A stretch of DNA of 64,000 bases from Arcicella rigui (GTDB lineage: Bacteria; Bacteroidota; Bacteroidia; Cytophagales; Spirosomataceae), in NCBI RefSeq assembly GCF_034929435.1, contig NZ_JAYFUM010000007.1:62001-126000 (forward strand), in the 5' to 3' direction. The notes under the pieces were generated by a model. It saw only the letters and a list, made by a program, of their open reading frames with translations. It had not been told where the DNA came from and did not search any database. Of this stretch, positions 34,528 through 42,544 are shown one piece after another; position 1 is the first letter of the stretch, and the number at the start of each line of letters is the position of its first letter. The translations under genes and the position numbers were made by a program.

Positions 34528-36167
34528 AGGTCTGTTTTAGGTTTTGGTTTGAATGTCGGTTTAAATGCTGGTTTTGGCTTTGGAGCTTGTGTTAGCTGTG
34601 AGTTTTGAGCTATGAGCTGTGAGCTTTGAGCTATGAGCTGTGAGCTTTTTTCATTTAGTCCAGAATCTTCTGTTAGCTCTGAGCCTTGAGCTTTGAGCTG
34701 CGAGCTTTTTTCTTTTAGTCCTTCGTCCTCCAGTCCAGAATCTTTTTTCTTAAAAGTTGGTTTGAAAACGGGCTTTGGTTTTGGAGTAGGAGCTTCTGTT
34801 AGCTGTGAGCTTTGAGCTATGAGCTGTGAGCTTTTTTCTTTTAGTTCTTCTTCCTTTAGTCCAGAATCCTTTTTCTTAAAAGTTGGTTTGAAAACGGGCT
34901 TCGGTTTTGGAGTACTTTCTTCTACTTTTACTTCTGTTAGTTCTGAGCTTTTTTCTCTTAGTCCTTCATCTTTTAGTCCAGAATCATCCAATCCTTCTTC
35001 TTTTTTCTTAAAGGTTGGTTTGAAAACGGGTTTTGGTTTTGGAGTAGGAGCTTGTGTTAGCTGTGAGTCTTGAGCTATGAGCTGTGAGCTTTTTTCTTTT
35101 AGTGCTTCATCTTTTAGTATAGAATCCTCCAGTCCTTTATCTTCCAATCCTTCTTCCTTTTTCTTAAACGAAGGTTTGAAAACGGGTTTTGGTTTTGGAG
35201 TAGGAGCTTCTGTTAGCTGTGAGTCTTGAGCTATGAGCTGTGAGCTTTTTTCTTTTAGTGCTTCATCCTTTAGTCCAGACTCCTCCAGTCCTTTATCTTC
35301 CAATCCTTCTTCCTTTTTCTTAAACGAAGGTTTGAAAACTGGCTTCGGTTTTGGAGTCGGAGTTTCTGTTAGCTGTGAGCTTTTTTCTTTTAGTCCTTCG
35401 TCCTCCAGTCCTTTCTCTTTTAGTCCAGAATCTTCCAGTCCAGCTTCCTTTTTCTTAAATGCTGGTTTAAATGCGGGCTTTGCAATAGATTTTTTCTCTT
35501 CTTGTCCAGCATCTTTTAGTCCTGAATCCTCAAGTCTTGCTTCTTGTGTTTTGCTATCTTCCGTCTTCTTGGTCTTCAAACCTTTCATCGCTTCTTTTTC
35601 AAGCATGAATTGGTCATAAAGTTCACGTTTTTCTTGTGCCTGTTCGGGCGAAAGATTTCCGAATGCAAAATTATGTTGTGTAACATCAAAAACCGAGAAG
35701 TCGTATTCATGCGTCATGGTCAAACACTCTGTCGGGCAAACGGTTGTACATAAGCCACAGAAACAGCATTTTGCCATATCAATATCAAACTTTGCAGCAT
35801 ACAAACGAATGGCAGAGCCATCCGAAGCATAGCCAGCAATGCCAGTAGCTTTGATAGGTTCAATTTCGATACAATCGACTGGACAAATTTTTGAACATTT
35901 GTCACAGACGATACAGTCGTCCATTTCATTATGTAATTGATAACGACCGTTATCGGGTAAAGGCAATTTTTCGTGAGGATATTGAATGGTAACAATTCCC
36001 GTTTTTTGATTGAAGTAATCGGGATTATCCACGAAAATAGGTTTTCTACTTTGTCGAGCCTCCTGAAAGTGTCGCCAAGATAAAGAAAGACCTTTCAAAG
36101 AAGATTTTATTCCTTCTTTGATGTTTCCAAAATATGTATTATTTGCTCCTTTTGCCACGCTACTCAA
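34524..36167 (-). CDS. nuoI: NADH-quinone oxidoreductase subunit I with long repetitive Lys/Pro-rich C-terminal tail
   Basis: 547 aa, over three times the usual NuoI length. Residues 1 to ~200 are a normal subunit with two [4Fe-4S] motifs, CIVCDKCSKICPVDC (85-99) and CCFCGLCTTVCPTEC (134-148). Residues ~205-547 are low-complexity. Seven copies of a PxFKPxF motif (near 230, 278, 329, 380, 423, 467, 533) alternate with GLEDK/GLKDE pentads and SSQLIAQ heptads. Composition is Lys, Pro, Glu, Ser; disorder and cytoplasmic location are likely. The heptads are encoded by the same 7-bp repeats found between genes. The start is TTG, with GTG three codons on as an alternative. The frame stays open to a clean overlap with nuoJ, which argues that the tail is translated. 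Confidence 0.88.
   Translation of the reverse strand: MSSVAKGANNTYFGNIKEGIKSSLKGLSLSWRHFQEARQSRKPIFVDNPDYFNQKTGIVTIQYPHEKLPLPDNGRYQLHNEMDDCIVCDKCSKICPVDCIEIEPIKATGIAGYASDGSAIRLYAAKFDIDMAKCCFCGLCTTVCPTECLTMTHEYDFSVFDVTQHNFAFGNLSPEQAQEKRELYDQFMLEKEAMKGLKTKKTEDSKTQEARLEDSGLKDAGQEEKKSIAKPAFKPAFKKKEAGLEDSGLKEKGLEDEGLKEKSSQLTETPTPKPKPVFKPSFKKKEEGLEDKGLEESGLKDEALKEKSSQLIAQDSQLTEAPTPKPKPVFKPSFKKKEEGLEDKGLEDSILKDEALKEKSSQLIAQDSQLTQAPTPKPKPVFKPTFKKKEEGLDDSGLKDEGLREKSSELTEVKVEESTPKPKPVFKPTFKKKDSGLKEEELKEKSSQLIAQSSQLTEAPTPKPKPVFKPTFKKKDSGLEDEGLKEKSSQLKAQGSELTEDSGLNEKSSQLIAQSSQLIAQNSQLTQAPKPKPAFKPTFKPKPKTDL
34592..35382. repeat. Heptamer and 15-nt repeats embedded in the nuoI coding sequence
   Basis: At least six runs of 2-8 heptamers (TGAGCTT, TGAGCTA, TGAGCTG) lie here in one orientation; the longest, eight units, spans 34592-34647. 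Three heptamers equal 21 nt and read on the minus strand as S-S-Q-L-I-A-Q. Between them a 15-nt period encodes pentads such as GLEDK and GLKDE. The plus strand of the heptamer run has TGA in all three frames and one minus frame has TAG, so only two of six frames can be coding. Confidence 0.9.
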
Positions 36168-36222
36168 TGGATTTAGATTCCTGCTATTGATTTTTGATTA
36201 TAAAAAACAATAAAACCTACAA

Positions 36223-36230
36223 CAAAGGTA
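36223..36230 (-). promoter_or_regulatory. Candidate -7 box for the second nuoI-nuoJ-nuoK operon
   Basis: TACCTTTG on the minus strand fits TAnnTTTG and would give a leader of about 50 nt. No clear TTG is seen at -33. The same octamer is found before the PiT gene. Confidence 0.4.
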
Positions 36231-36439
36231 CGTTCTGCATTTTAAGAAAAGAAAAAACGGTGGGTTTTTCTGAATGCTACCTAAATTGAAGAAGAATGCC
36301 AATTCTGATTTTAATCCATAAAAAGAAGATAGAAAACGCTTGAAACCAAGCTTTTGAGCAAAAAAGGAGTAAAGTCTATGGAAAGCATAAAATAAGTATT
36401 GTTTTTTATGAAAAAAAAGTAAATTCAGTACAAAAACTT

Positions 36440-36471
36440 TTTGCATATACCGAAACAAGTCCGTAATTTTG
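36440..36471 (+). promoter_or_regulatory. Bacteroidota-type promoter for rplM-rpsI
   Basis: TTTG (36440-36443), 20 nt, then TAATTTTG (36464-36471). A start near 36478 gives a leader of about 195 nt before rplM, long enough for a regulatory RNA. The rest of the 36168-36673 gap shows no gene. Confidence 0.75.
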
Positions 36472-36582
36472 CGTTCCCAATTTTTAACTGGATGCCCGTT
36501 CAGCAATAAAATAAGGCAAAATCATTGAAAATCAGAGACGTTCCAACTCCGATTTACCGAAAATATTTTCACAGCCCTTAAT

Positions 36583-36659
36583 AAAAGTCCACCGTGGAGA
36601 TATTTTTTGTAACACCTTATGGCAGAGGTGCTTTCTTTGAGAAAACATTTAGGACTTTT
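36583..36659 (+). ncRNA. Structured leader RNA upstream of rplM (candidate ribosomal-protein leader)
   Basis: AAAAGTCC (36583-36590) pairs with GGACTTTT (36652-36659), closing a region with an internal hairpin CACCT/AGGTG (36613-36617 with 36626-36630). An alternative small stem CCAC-c-GTGG (36589-36597) competes with the closing stem. The element ends 14 nt before the rplM start, a typical place for autogenous control. Ribosomal protein leaders before L13 genes of Bacteroidia have been proposed from comparative genomics, as I recall; membership here is inference. Confidence 0.5.
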
Positions 36660-36673
36660 TAACTCTTAATAAA

Positions 36674-37117
36674 GTGGATACTTTAAGTTATAAAACCATC
36701 TCAGCCAACAAGGCTACCACAGAAAAGGGATGGGTTATCGTAGATGCAGAAAATCAGATTGTAGGTCGTTTGACATCTGAAATCGCTAAAATTTTACGTG
36801 GAAAGCACAAGCCTTCTTTCACTCCGCATGTTGATTGTGGTGACAACGTTATCGTTATTAATGCTGATAAAATTCGTTTTACTGGCAAGAAAATGACTGA
36901 TAAAGTTTACATCCGTCACACAGGGTATCCAGGCGGACAGCGTTTTGCTACGCCAAGAGAAGTGTTAGCTAAAAACCCAAAAGGAGTTGTAGAAGCAGCC
37001 GTTAAAGGTATGTTACCTAAAAACCGTTTGGGAAGCCGCTTGTTTACTAACTTGTATGTATATGCAGGTACAGAACACCCTCACGCAGCTCAACAACCAA
37101 CAGAAATTAAATTCTAA
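36674..37117 (+). CDS. rplM: 50S ribosomal protein L13
   Basis: 147 aa, full length. VDAENQIVGRLTSEIAKILRGKHKPSF, DNVIVINADKIRFTGKK and AVKGMLPKNRLGSR are family blocks. Start is GTG (36674); no ATG lies in frame nearby. Followed by rpsI, the usual pair, but a heptamer array of about 90 bp stands between them. Confidence 0.97.
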   Translation: MDTLSYKTISANKATTEKGWVIVDAENQIVGRLTSEIAKILRGKHKPSFTPHVDCGDNVIVINADKIRFTGKKMTDKVYIRHTGYPGGQRFATPREVLAKNPKGVVEAAVKGMLPKNRLGSRLFTNLYVYAGTEHPHAAQQPTEIKF

Positions 37118-37121
37118 CTCA

Positions 37122-37211
37122 GAATTATGAATTATGAATTGTGAATTATGAATTATGTTTTTTACAAAACCTAATTTGTACCTCATACTCATAGCTCATA
37201 ACTCATAGCTC
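37122..37211. repeat. Inverted heptamer array (GAATTAT type) between rplM and rpsI
   Basis: Five contiguous 7-mers GAATTAT/GAATTGT (37122-37156) start four bases after the rplM stop. Four reverse-oriented units of a different flavour, equal to GAGCTAT/GAGTTAT, lie at 37184-37211, seven bases before the rpsI ATG. The arms match imperfectly in sequence but keep the period. Confidence 0.85.
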
Positions 37212-37218
37212 TAAGAAA

Positions 37219-37608
37219 ATGGCAGAAGTAACAAATACATTAGGAAGAAGAAAAACAGCTGTTGCTCGTCTTTATATGACACCAGGTAACGGTACTATTC
37301 TTGTGAATGGTCGTGCTTTAAATGAGTACTTTCCATCTGAAATTTTACAAATTATCGTTAATCAACCATTTGCATTGACTAAGACCGAAGGTGCTTACGA
37401 TATCAAAGCAAATCTTGATGGCGGTGGAATCAAAGGACAAGCAGAAGCTCTTCGTTTAGCAATTTCTCGTGCTTTACAAGAAATCGACCCTGAGCGTCGT
37501 CCAGCTTTGAAAAAAGAAGGATTCTTAACTCGTGACCCTCGTATGGTTGAGCGTAAGAAACCAGGTCGTAAGAAAGCTCGTCGTAAATTCCAGTTCTCGA
37601 AACGTTAA
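37219..37608 (+). CDS. rpsI: 30S ribosomal protein S9
   Basis: 129 aa, full length. NTLGRRKTAVARLYMTPGNG at the start, DGGGIKGQAEALRLAISRAL in the middle, and the basic C-terminal tail ending RRKFQFSKR that reaches the P site. Forms the classical rplM-rpsI operon; a heptamer array begins at the very next base. Confidence 0.97.
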   Translation: MAEVTNTLGRRKTAVARLYMTPGNGTILVNGRALNEYFPSEILQIIVNQPFALTKTEGAYDIKANLDGGGIKGQAEALRLAISRALQEIDPERRPALKKEGFLTRDPRMVERKKPGRKKARRKFQFSKR

Positions 37609-37823
37609 TATCCGTTATTGGTTATCCGTTATCGGTTTTCAGTTTTGCTGTCAACTACTAATGGATAACCCAATATTTGATTTTAATTATACGCAACAAG
37701 ACTTACAGTGACCGATGTCTTTGTTGTTTTCAATTTTCTTTTCAACTTTTAATTTAAAGTTAGAAGTTATTGTTTAGTTGGATTTTAGTATCATACTGAT
37801 AACAATTAACAAATAACAGATAA
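37609..37823. repeat. Inverted heptamer array (TATCCGT type) flanking the rpsI-rpsB gap
   Basis: Five 7-mers (TATCCGT, TATTGGT, TATCGGT type) occupy 37609-37643, starting right after the rpsI stop. Four reverse-oriented units lie at 37796-37823, ten bases before the rpsB ATG. About 150 bp of AT-rich sequence with no gene lies between the arms. Confidence 0.8.
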
Positions 37824-37833
37824 CTGTCTGAAA

Positions 37834-38637
37834 ATGGCACAATTAGAATACAAAAACCTTTTAGATGCAGGTGTTCACTTTGGACACATGACTCGCAAGT
37901 GGGATCCAAGAATGGCTCCATATATCTTTATGGAGAAGAATGGTATTCACATTCTTGACTTGAACAAAACTTTAGCTTGTTTAGACGAAGCTTGTGCTGC
38001 TATCAAAGCAGTAGTTCGTTCTGGCCGTAAAGTAATGTTCGTAGCTACAAAGAAACAAGCTCAAGAAATTGTTTCTGAAGAAGCTCGTCGTTTGAAAATG
38101 CCTTACGTAACTGACCGTTGGTTAGGTGGTATGCTTACAAACTTCACAACAGTACGTAAATCAATCAAAAAAATGTCAACTATCGACAGATTATTGAAAG
38201 ATGAAGTAACTGTTAAAGCTTTAGCAAAACGTGAGCGTTTGATGATGTCTCGTGATAAAGAGAAAATGGAAAGAGTATTAGGCGGTATTACTGACCTTAC
38301 TCGTTTGCCAGCAGCTCTTTTCGTAGTTGACGTAAAACGTGAACACATTGCAGTAGCAGAAGCAAAAAGATTAGGTATTCCAGTTTTCGCAATGTGCGAT
38401 ACTAACTCGAACCCTGATTTAGTTGATTTCCCAATTCCATCAAATGATGATGCTTACAAATCAATTTCATTAATCACTTTGGCTATCGGTAAAGCTATCG
38501 AAGAAGGTTTGATGGAGCGTAAGCAGGATAAAGATGATGCTCGTTTAGCAGAAGAGGAAGAAGCAAAGCGTTTAGCTGACGAAGAAGCAGCGAAAGAAGC
38601 AGCGAAAGTTGCCGCTAAATACGAGAAAGAAGATTAA
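37834..38637 (+). CDS. rpsB: 30S ribosomal protein S2
   Basis: 267 aa. LLDAGVHFGHMTRKWDPRM, WLGGMLTNFTTVRKSI and PVFAMCDTNSNPDLVDFPIP are diagnostic. The C terminus is a charged Ala/Glu/Lys tail of about 35 residues. Next gene is tsf, as usual, but a terminator-like hairpin and another heptamer array separate them. Confidence 0.97.
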   Translation: MAQLEYKNLLDAGVHFGHMTRKWDPRMAPYIFMEKNGIHILDLNKTLACLDEACAAIKAVVRSGRKVMFVATKKQAQEIVSEEARRLKMPYVTDRWLGGMLTNFTTVRKSIKKMSTIDRLLKDEVTVKALAKRERLMMSRDKEKMERVLGGITDLTRLPAALFVVDVKREHIAVAEAKRLGIPVFAMCDTNSNPDLVDFPIPSNDDAYKSISLITLAIGKAIEEGLMERKQDKDDARLAEEEEAKRLADEEAAKEAAKVAAKYEKED

Positions 38638-38724
38638 TAATAATTTGAAGATATGATAATCTGAAAAGCAAAATGTACTTATCTTTTTGTCATAACTTTA
38701 TCTTTATAAATTAATTGAAATTAA

Positions 38725-38752
38725 AACAGCCCATAGAATTCTGTGGGCTGTT
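38725..38752 (+). terminator. Terminator or attenuator between rpsB and tsf
   Basis: A 12-bp stem with one G-T pair (38725-38736 with 38741-38752) and a 4-nt AATT loop. The following T-run is interrupted (CCTTTAAA), so termination may be partial. Confidence 0.7.
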
Positions 38753-38770
38753 CCTTTAAAAATTAACATT

Positions 38771-38842
38771 GAATTAGCGAATGCGGATTGCGAAATAACG
38801 TAATTAAAGCCAGTTCAATTTCGCAATCCGTAATCCATAATC
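38771..38842. repeat. Inverted heptamer array (GGATTGC type) before tsf
   Basis: Four 7-mers at 38771-38798 face four reverse-oriented units at 38815-38842; a 13-bp core, CGGATTGCGAAAT (38784-38796), is perfectly repeated in inverse at 38818-38830. It ends 17 bp before the tsf ATG and would fold in the tsf leader. Confidence 0.85.
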
Positions 38843-38859
38843 TAAAAACAATTACAACG

Positions 38860-39693
38860 ATGGCTATTTCAGCAGCAGACGTTAATAAATTAAGACAAAT
38901 GACCGGTGCGGGCATGATGGATTGTAAGAAAGCCCTTACTGAAGCAGGTGGTGATTTTGAAGCCGCTATTGATATTCTTCGTAAAGCTGGTCAGAAAGTG
39001 GCAGCTAAACGTGCAGACAACGCTACTAACGAAGGTGTAGTATTAGTTGCTATCAGCGAAGACGGAACAAACGGTAAATTAGTTGCTTTAGCTTGTGAAA
39101 CTGAGCCAGTTTCTAAAGTGGCAGATTTCAACGAATTAGCTGCTGCTTTATTGGCTTCAGCGGTTGCTATTGATGCAGCTGATAAAGAAACTTTATTGGC
39201 TTCTACTTTAGCTGACGGACGTGGTGCTCAGGAAGCAATTGTTGAATTAACTGGTAAAATTGGTGAAAAAATCAATATCGCTGGTTATGAAAACATCACT
39301 GCTGATAAAGTGGTTTCTTACGTTCACTCAAACAACAAAATTGGTGTTTTAGTAGCATTCACAAACGTAAACGGAACTGATGTAACTGAAGTTGGTAAAG
39401 ATATTGCAATGCAAATCACAGCTATGAAACCAGTTGCTTTAGATAAAGATGGCGTTGATGCTGCAACTATCGAACGTGAAATCGAAATCGGTAAAGACCA
39501 AGCTCGTCAAGAAGGTAAGCCAGAAGCAATGTTAGAAAGAATTGCAACAGGTAAATTGGAGAAATTCTACAAAGAAAACACTTTGTTGAACCAACAATTT
39601 GTAAAAGATAACTCTATCAATATCAAACAATTGTTAGAGCAAACTCAAAAAGGATTAACTATCAGTACTTTCAAACGTATTGCTTTAGCTTAA
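38860..39693 (+). CDS. tsf: Elongation factor Ts
   Basis: 277 aa nucleotide-exchange factor for EF-Tu. The UBA-like N terminus with TGAGMMDCKKALTEAGGDFE is diagnostic. Start at 38860 (MAISAADVNKLRQ) is fixed by homology; an earlier in-frame ATG at 38788 would translate the heptamer array. Confidence 0.96.
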   Translation: MAISAADVNKLRQMTGAGMMDCKKALTEAGGDFEAAIDILRKAGQKVAAKRADNATNEGVVLVAISEDGTNGKLVALACETEPVSKVADFNELAAALLASAVAIDAADKETLLASTLADGRGAQEAIVELTGKIGEKINIAGYENITADKVVSYVHSNNKIGVLVAFTNVNGTDVTEVGKDIAMQITAMKPVALDKDGVDAATIEREIEIGKDQARQEGKPEAMLERIATGKLEKFYKENTLLNQQFVKDNSINIKQLLEQTQKGLTISTFKRIALA

Positions 39694-39710
39694 TTTATAA
39701 ATACTTGTTA

Positions 39711-39758
39711 AAAGAAATGCTCTTGATTTATGAATTCATAAGTCAAGAGCATTTCTTT
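39711..39758. terminator. Bidirectional terminator between tsf and the porin gene
   Basis: A 16-bp perfect stem (39711-39726 with 39743-39758) with a further palindromic inner segment, between convergent genes. Confidence 0.92.
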
Positions 39759-39781
39759 TTGAAATCTAACAAAGCTGTCTT

Positions 39782-40993
39782 TTAAAAATTAAACTGAGCT
39801 TGAAGGCGTAATAGATTCCCTTTTTGTTCATTATCTGGGAGTGCAGCATCTTCAAAAATTCTATCAGAAATGGTGTAAATAGCTGTAAGTTCAAAATAAT
39901 CTTTTAATTGCCATTCAGCCCCAATTTCTAAATCTTTTACAATATATCTGCGAGCATCTATTTCGTGTTTTTTCCCTCCGTTGTAGTACTGATATTTGAC
40001 AAATGGCGTAATATGATTTTCACCTACTTTTTGTCTGTACATGATTTGTGCATAACCTCCGTTCAATTTTTTTACTTCTGTTGCCATAGTAGTTGGATTG
40101 AATTCTGGACCTTCACCAATATTATACTCTGCTTGGATACCCAAAGGCTGAGGATAAACGATTAGTGATGCTGCCACACGACGGTCTATATAAGAGGTAT
40201 TTGTCGTAGTATTTTTAGCATTTTTTTCAATCACAAATTTACCCGTGTAAGCTTGAAGGCTCGTTTCGATAATTTGTCCTGACTTTAATTTGAACGGATA
40301 AGTAATTCTTGAAACAATGTGAGGCTGGTTGTTTTGCTCGGCTTTATTGGCATTTTGTCCATTGTAAAGTCCAAAGGCAAATACTCCATAATCGCCACTT
40401 CCTTTCAGTCCAGAACTAACCAAGTAGGCAAAACGTTTACGAATCTCAGCTTTGGCCCAGTAGAAGAAAACGCCCAAGTCTCGTTCATTAGATACAGGGC
40501 TGTTGGTAGGGTCGGCACGGTCTAATGAAAGGCGGTTTTGAGAAGATTGCATGTTTTCAAAACCATAGGGTACTTTACTTTGTCCGATACGGAGACGGTA
40601 TTCCTTTTTACTGTCTAAAGCTAAATCAAAATAAGCATCACGAAGTTGAAATGAATGTTGAAATGAGTTACTTACATTTGAAGCAAAATCTGGTTGAATG
40701 TAAATGTATAATTTATCAGAAATATCTCCAGAAAAAATTAAACGTCCACGGCGAATAAAGAAACCGCCATTTTCCCCCCAAGACCTATCACACTGTTCAC
40801 ATTTTAGTTTTTCGTTAGTTTCTAATAAACGATTGTAACGAACCTGAGCATAACCTCTTAATGATATTTTATCATACCATTTTTTAGAGGTTTGAACCTC
40901 TTTCTTTGGTTCATTCGTTGAATTTTGGGCAAAAGTAGTTGAGCTAATGACATAGAGAGTCATCAGAACAAAAAGTCCTTGAAAAGTTTTCAT
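39782..40993 (-). CDS. Phosphate-selective porin (OprO/OprP-like)
   Basis: 403 aa. Signal peptide (1-22, ending STTFAQ), then a 16-strand-type beta-barrel: SLRGYAQVRYNRLLE, FFIRRGRLIFSGDISDKLYIYIQPDFAS, RIGQSKVPYGFENMQSSQNRLSLDR and the C-terminal aromatic NLLRLQAQFNF. These match the porin O/P family. It is directly downstream of a PiT phosphate transporter gene, so outer-membrane phosphate entry is a sensible role. A hairpin between the two may tune its level. Confidence 0.88.
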   Translation of the reverse strand: MKTFQGLFVLMTLYVISSTTFAQNSTNEPKKEVQTSKKWYDKISLRGYAQVRYNRLLETNEKLKCEQCDRSWGENGGFFIRRGRLIFSGDISDKLYIYIQPDFASNVSNSFQHSFQLRDAYFDLALDSKKEYRLRIGQSKVPYGFENMQSSQNRLSLDRADPTNSPVSNERDLGVFFYWAKAEIRKRFAYLVSSGLKGSGDYGVFAFGLYNGQNANKAEQNNQPHIVSRITYPFKLKSGQIIETSLQAYTGKFVIEKNAKNTTTNTSYIDRRVAASLIVYPQPLGIQAEYNIGEGPEFNPTTMATEVKKLNGGYAQIMYRQKVGENHITPFVKYQYYNGGKKHEIDARRYIVKDLEIGAEWQLKDYFELTAIYTISDRIFEDAALPDNEQKGNLLRLQAQFNF

Positions 40994-41038
40994 TAATTTA
41001 TGGATTTTCTATATTGGTAGTTGGGTACTCTTAACAAA

Positions 41039-41078
41039 AAAGGAGAGTGTGTATATTTAAAATTACACCCTCTCCTTT
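41039..41078 (-). terminator. Terminator/attenuator between pit and the porin gene
   Basis: A 15-bp stem with one mismatch (41039-41053 with 41064-41078), followed by a T-run on the minus strand. Only 45 bp then remain before the porin ATG, so the porin is probably expressed by read-through. Confidence 0.8.
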
Positions 41079-41089
41079 GAAAACTGATA

Positions 41090-42544
41090 TTATCCTATAA
41101 TTGTACGAAGCAAATAGAAAATTGTAGCAGATACTAAAATTGTAACAGGTAAAGTAAGTACCCAAGCCATTACGATACTTTTCACTGTACCTCCTTGAAG
41201 GTTTTTGATACCTTTTGAAGCAACCATCGACCCCGCAATACCCGATGAAAGTACGTGCGTAGTAGAAACTGGCCATTTGTAGAAAGTTGACAAGGCAATG
41301 GTAATTGAAGCAACTAACTCAGCCGAAGCACCTTGTGCATAAGAAAGGTGTTGCTTACCAATTTTTTCCCCAACCGTTACAACGATACGTTTCCAGCCAA
41401 TCATTGTACCTAAACCTAATGAAAGTGCAATCATCCACATTACCCATGATGGGGCAAAGTCTGTCAAGGCTGATAAACCGTTGTTAGCAGTTCCGAAAGT
41501 AAAGAAGGCAGGTTTTGCACCAGCAGTAGCTTTGTTCAAAGCACTTCTATCGTCTTTGCTTAATGTAACTGCATCACTTTCAGCTAATTTTTTAGAATAT
41601 TTATTGATTGATAAAACGTCTTTACGAATTTCTAATTTTTTCTCTACTGATAAATTATCGTTGCTAAGTGTTTTGTCTGCTAAAATTGCACTTAAACCAG
41701 TGGTAGCTTTGATAATTTTATGATAACCTTCTTTCTCAGTAGCCGATAATTTTACGGTATCTATTTTAGTAACAATTTCTTGAACTGTTACTACTTCTTT
41801 TTGAAGTTTGAATGGGTCAACGTCGGTATTGATAGCAAAATAACCCGGTAAGAATGCAATCAAAATCATCATTACTAAACCAATTCCTTTTTGTCCATCA
41901 TTACGTCCGTGGAAGAAACTTACTAAAGTACAAGTAGTAAACAACACCGCACGAATCCACATTGGTGGAGGAGTATCTTTTTTAGGCTCTTTAAAAATAT
42001 CTTTATTTGAAATACTTTTCTTCAAAATATACATAAAGACGATAGCCACAGCAAAACCAAATAATGGAGACAATAATAATGCTCTACCAATTTCCCAAGC
42101 TTTATCCCAGTTTACAGTTTCTAAACCAGCTTTGTTTTCTGGCAAAAGTGCATAACCTACACCCACACCGATGATTGAACCAATCAAAGTATGAGAAGAT
42201 GAAGCAGGAATACCGAAATACCAAGTGCCTAAGTTCCAGATAATAGCCGTAAGAAGCATGGCTAAGGCCGTTGCCATGGAATGATAGACGTTGGGGTCGA
42301 TGAGTAAGTCGGTCGGAAGCAAACCGATAATTGACATTGTAACACCAACACCACCTGTTAGAAGGCCTAAGAAGTTCATTAAACCAGACCAAACTACTGC
42401 TTGAGTTGGTTTTAAAGAGTTGGTATAAATAACAGTCGCTACTGCGTTGGCTGTATCGTGAAATCCGTTTACGAATTCAAAGGCACAAGCCAAAAACAAA
42501 CACAAGAAAAGTAAAATGAATAGAGAAGTGTCTAATCCGAACAT
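41090..42544 (-). CDS. pit: Inorganic phosphate transporter, PiT family
   Basis: 484 aa, about ten membrane helices. The two PiT signatures are GFHDTANAVATVIYTNSL near the N terminus and FFHGRNDGQKGIGLVMM in the middle. A soluble insert of about 90 charged residues (region of VTVQEIVTKIDTVKLSATEKEG) separates the halves. ATG 42544 is the start; a TTG nine codons earlier is unlikely. Proton- or cation-coupled phosphate uptake at the inner membrane, paired with the outer-membrane porin gene downstream. Confidence 0.94.
   Translation of the reverse strand: MFGLDTSLFILLFLCLFLACAFEFVNGFHDTANAVATVIYTNSLKPTQAVVWSGLMNFLGLLTGGVGVTMSIIGLLPTDLLIDPNVYHSMATALAMLLTAIIWNLGTWYFGIPASSSHTLIGSIIGVGVGYALLPENKAGLETVNWDKAWEIGRALLLSPLFGFAVAIVFMYILKKSISNKDIFKEPKKDTPPPMWIRAVLFTTCTLVSFFHGRNDGQKGIGLVMMILIAFLPGYFAINTDVDPFKLQKEVVTVQEIVTKIDTVKLSATEKEGYHKIIKATTGLSAILADKTLSNDNLSVEKKLEIRKDVLSINKYSKKLAESDAVTLSKDDRSALNKATAGAKPAFFTFGTANNGLSALTDFAPSWVMWMIALSLGLGTMIGWKRIVVTVGEKIGKQHLSYAQGASAELVASITIALSTFYKWPVSTTHVLSSGIAGSMVASKGIKNLQGGTVKSIVMAWVLTLPVTILVSATIFYLLRTIIG

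Noticed and set aside
34819..35619. Long plus-strand open frames rich in Ser, Phe and Gly opposite the nuoI tail
   Set aside because: They are the antisense reading of the coding repeats; they break at heptamer runs, which contain TGA in all plus-strand frames, and lack starts and context.
22154..36167. The two nuoI genes considered as a recent duplication
   Set aside because: Outside the cluster-binding cysteines their sequences are clearly different, as are the two NuoJ, so they are old paralogues or of separate origin.
36198..36506. Open frame of 102 codons on the minus strand between the second nuoI and rplM
   Set aside because: It overlaps the consensus rplM promoter, has low-complexity Phe/Leu/Tyr-rich composition expected from AT-rich non-coding DNA, and matches no family I recognise.
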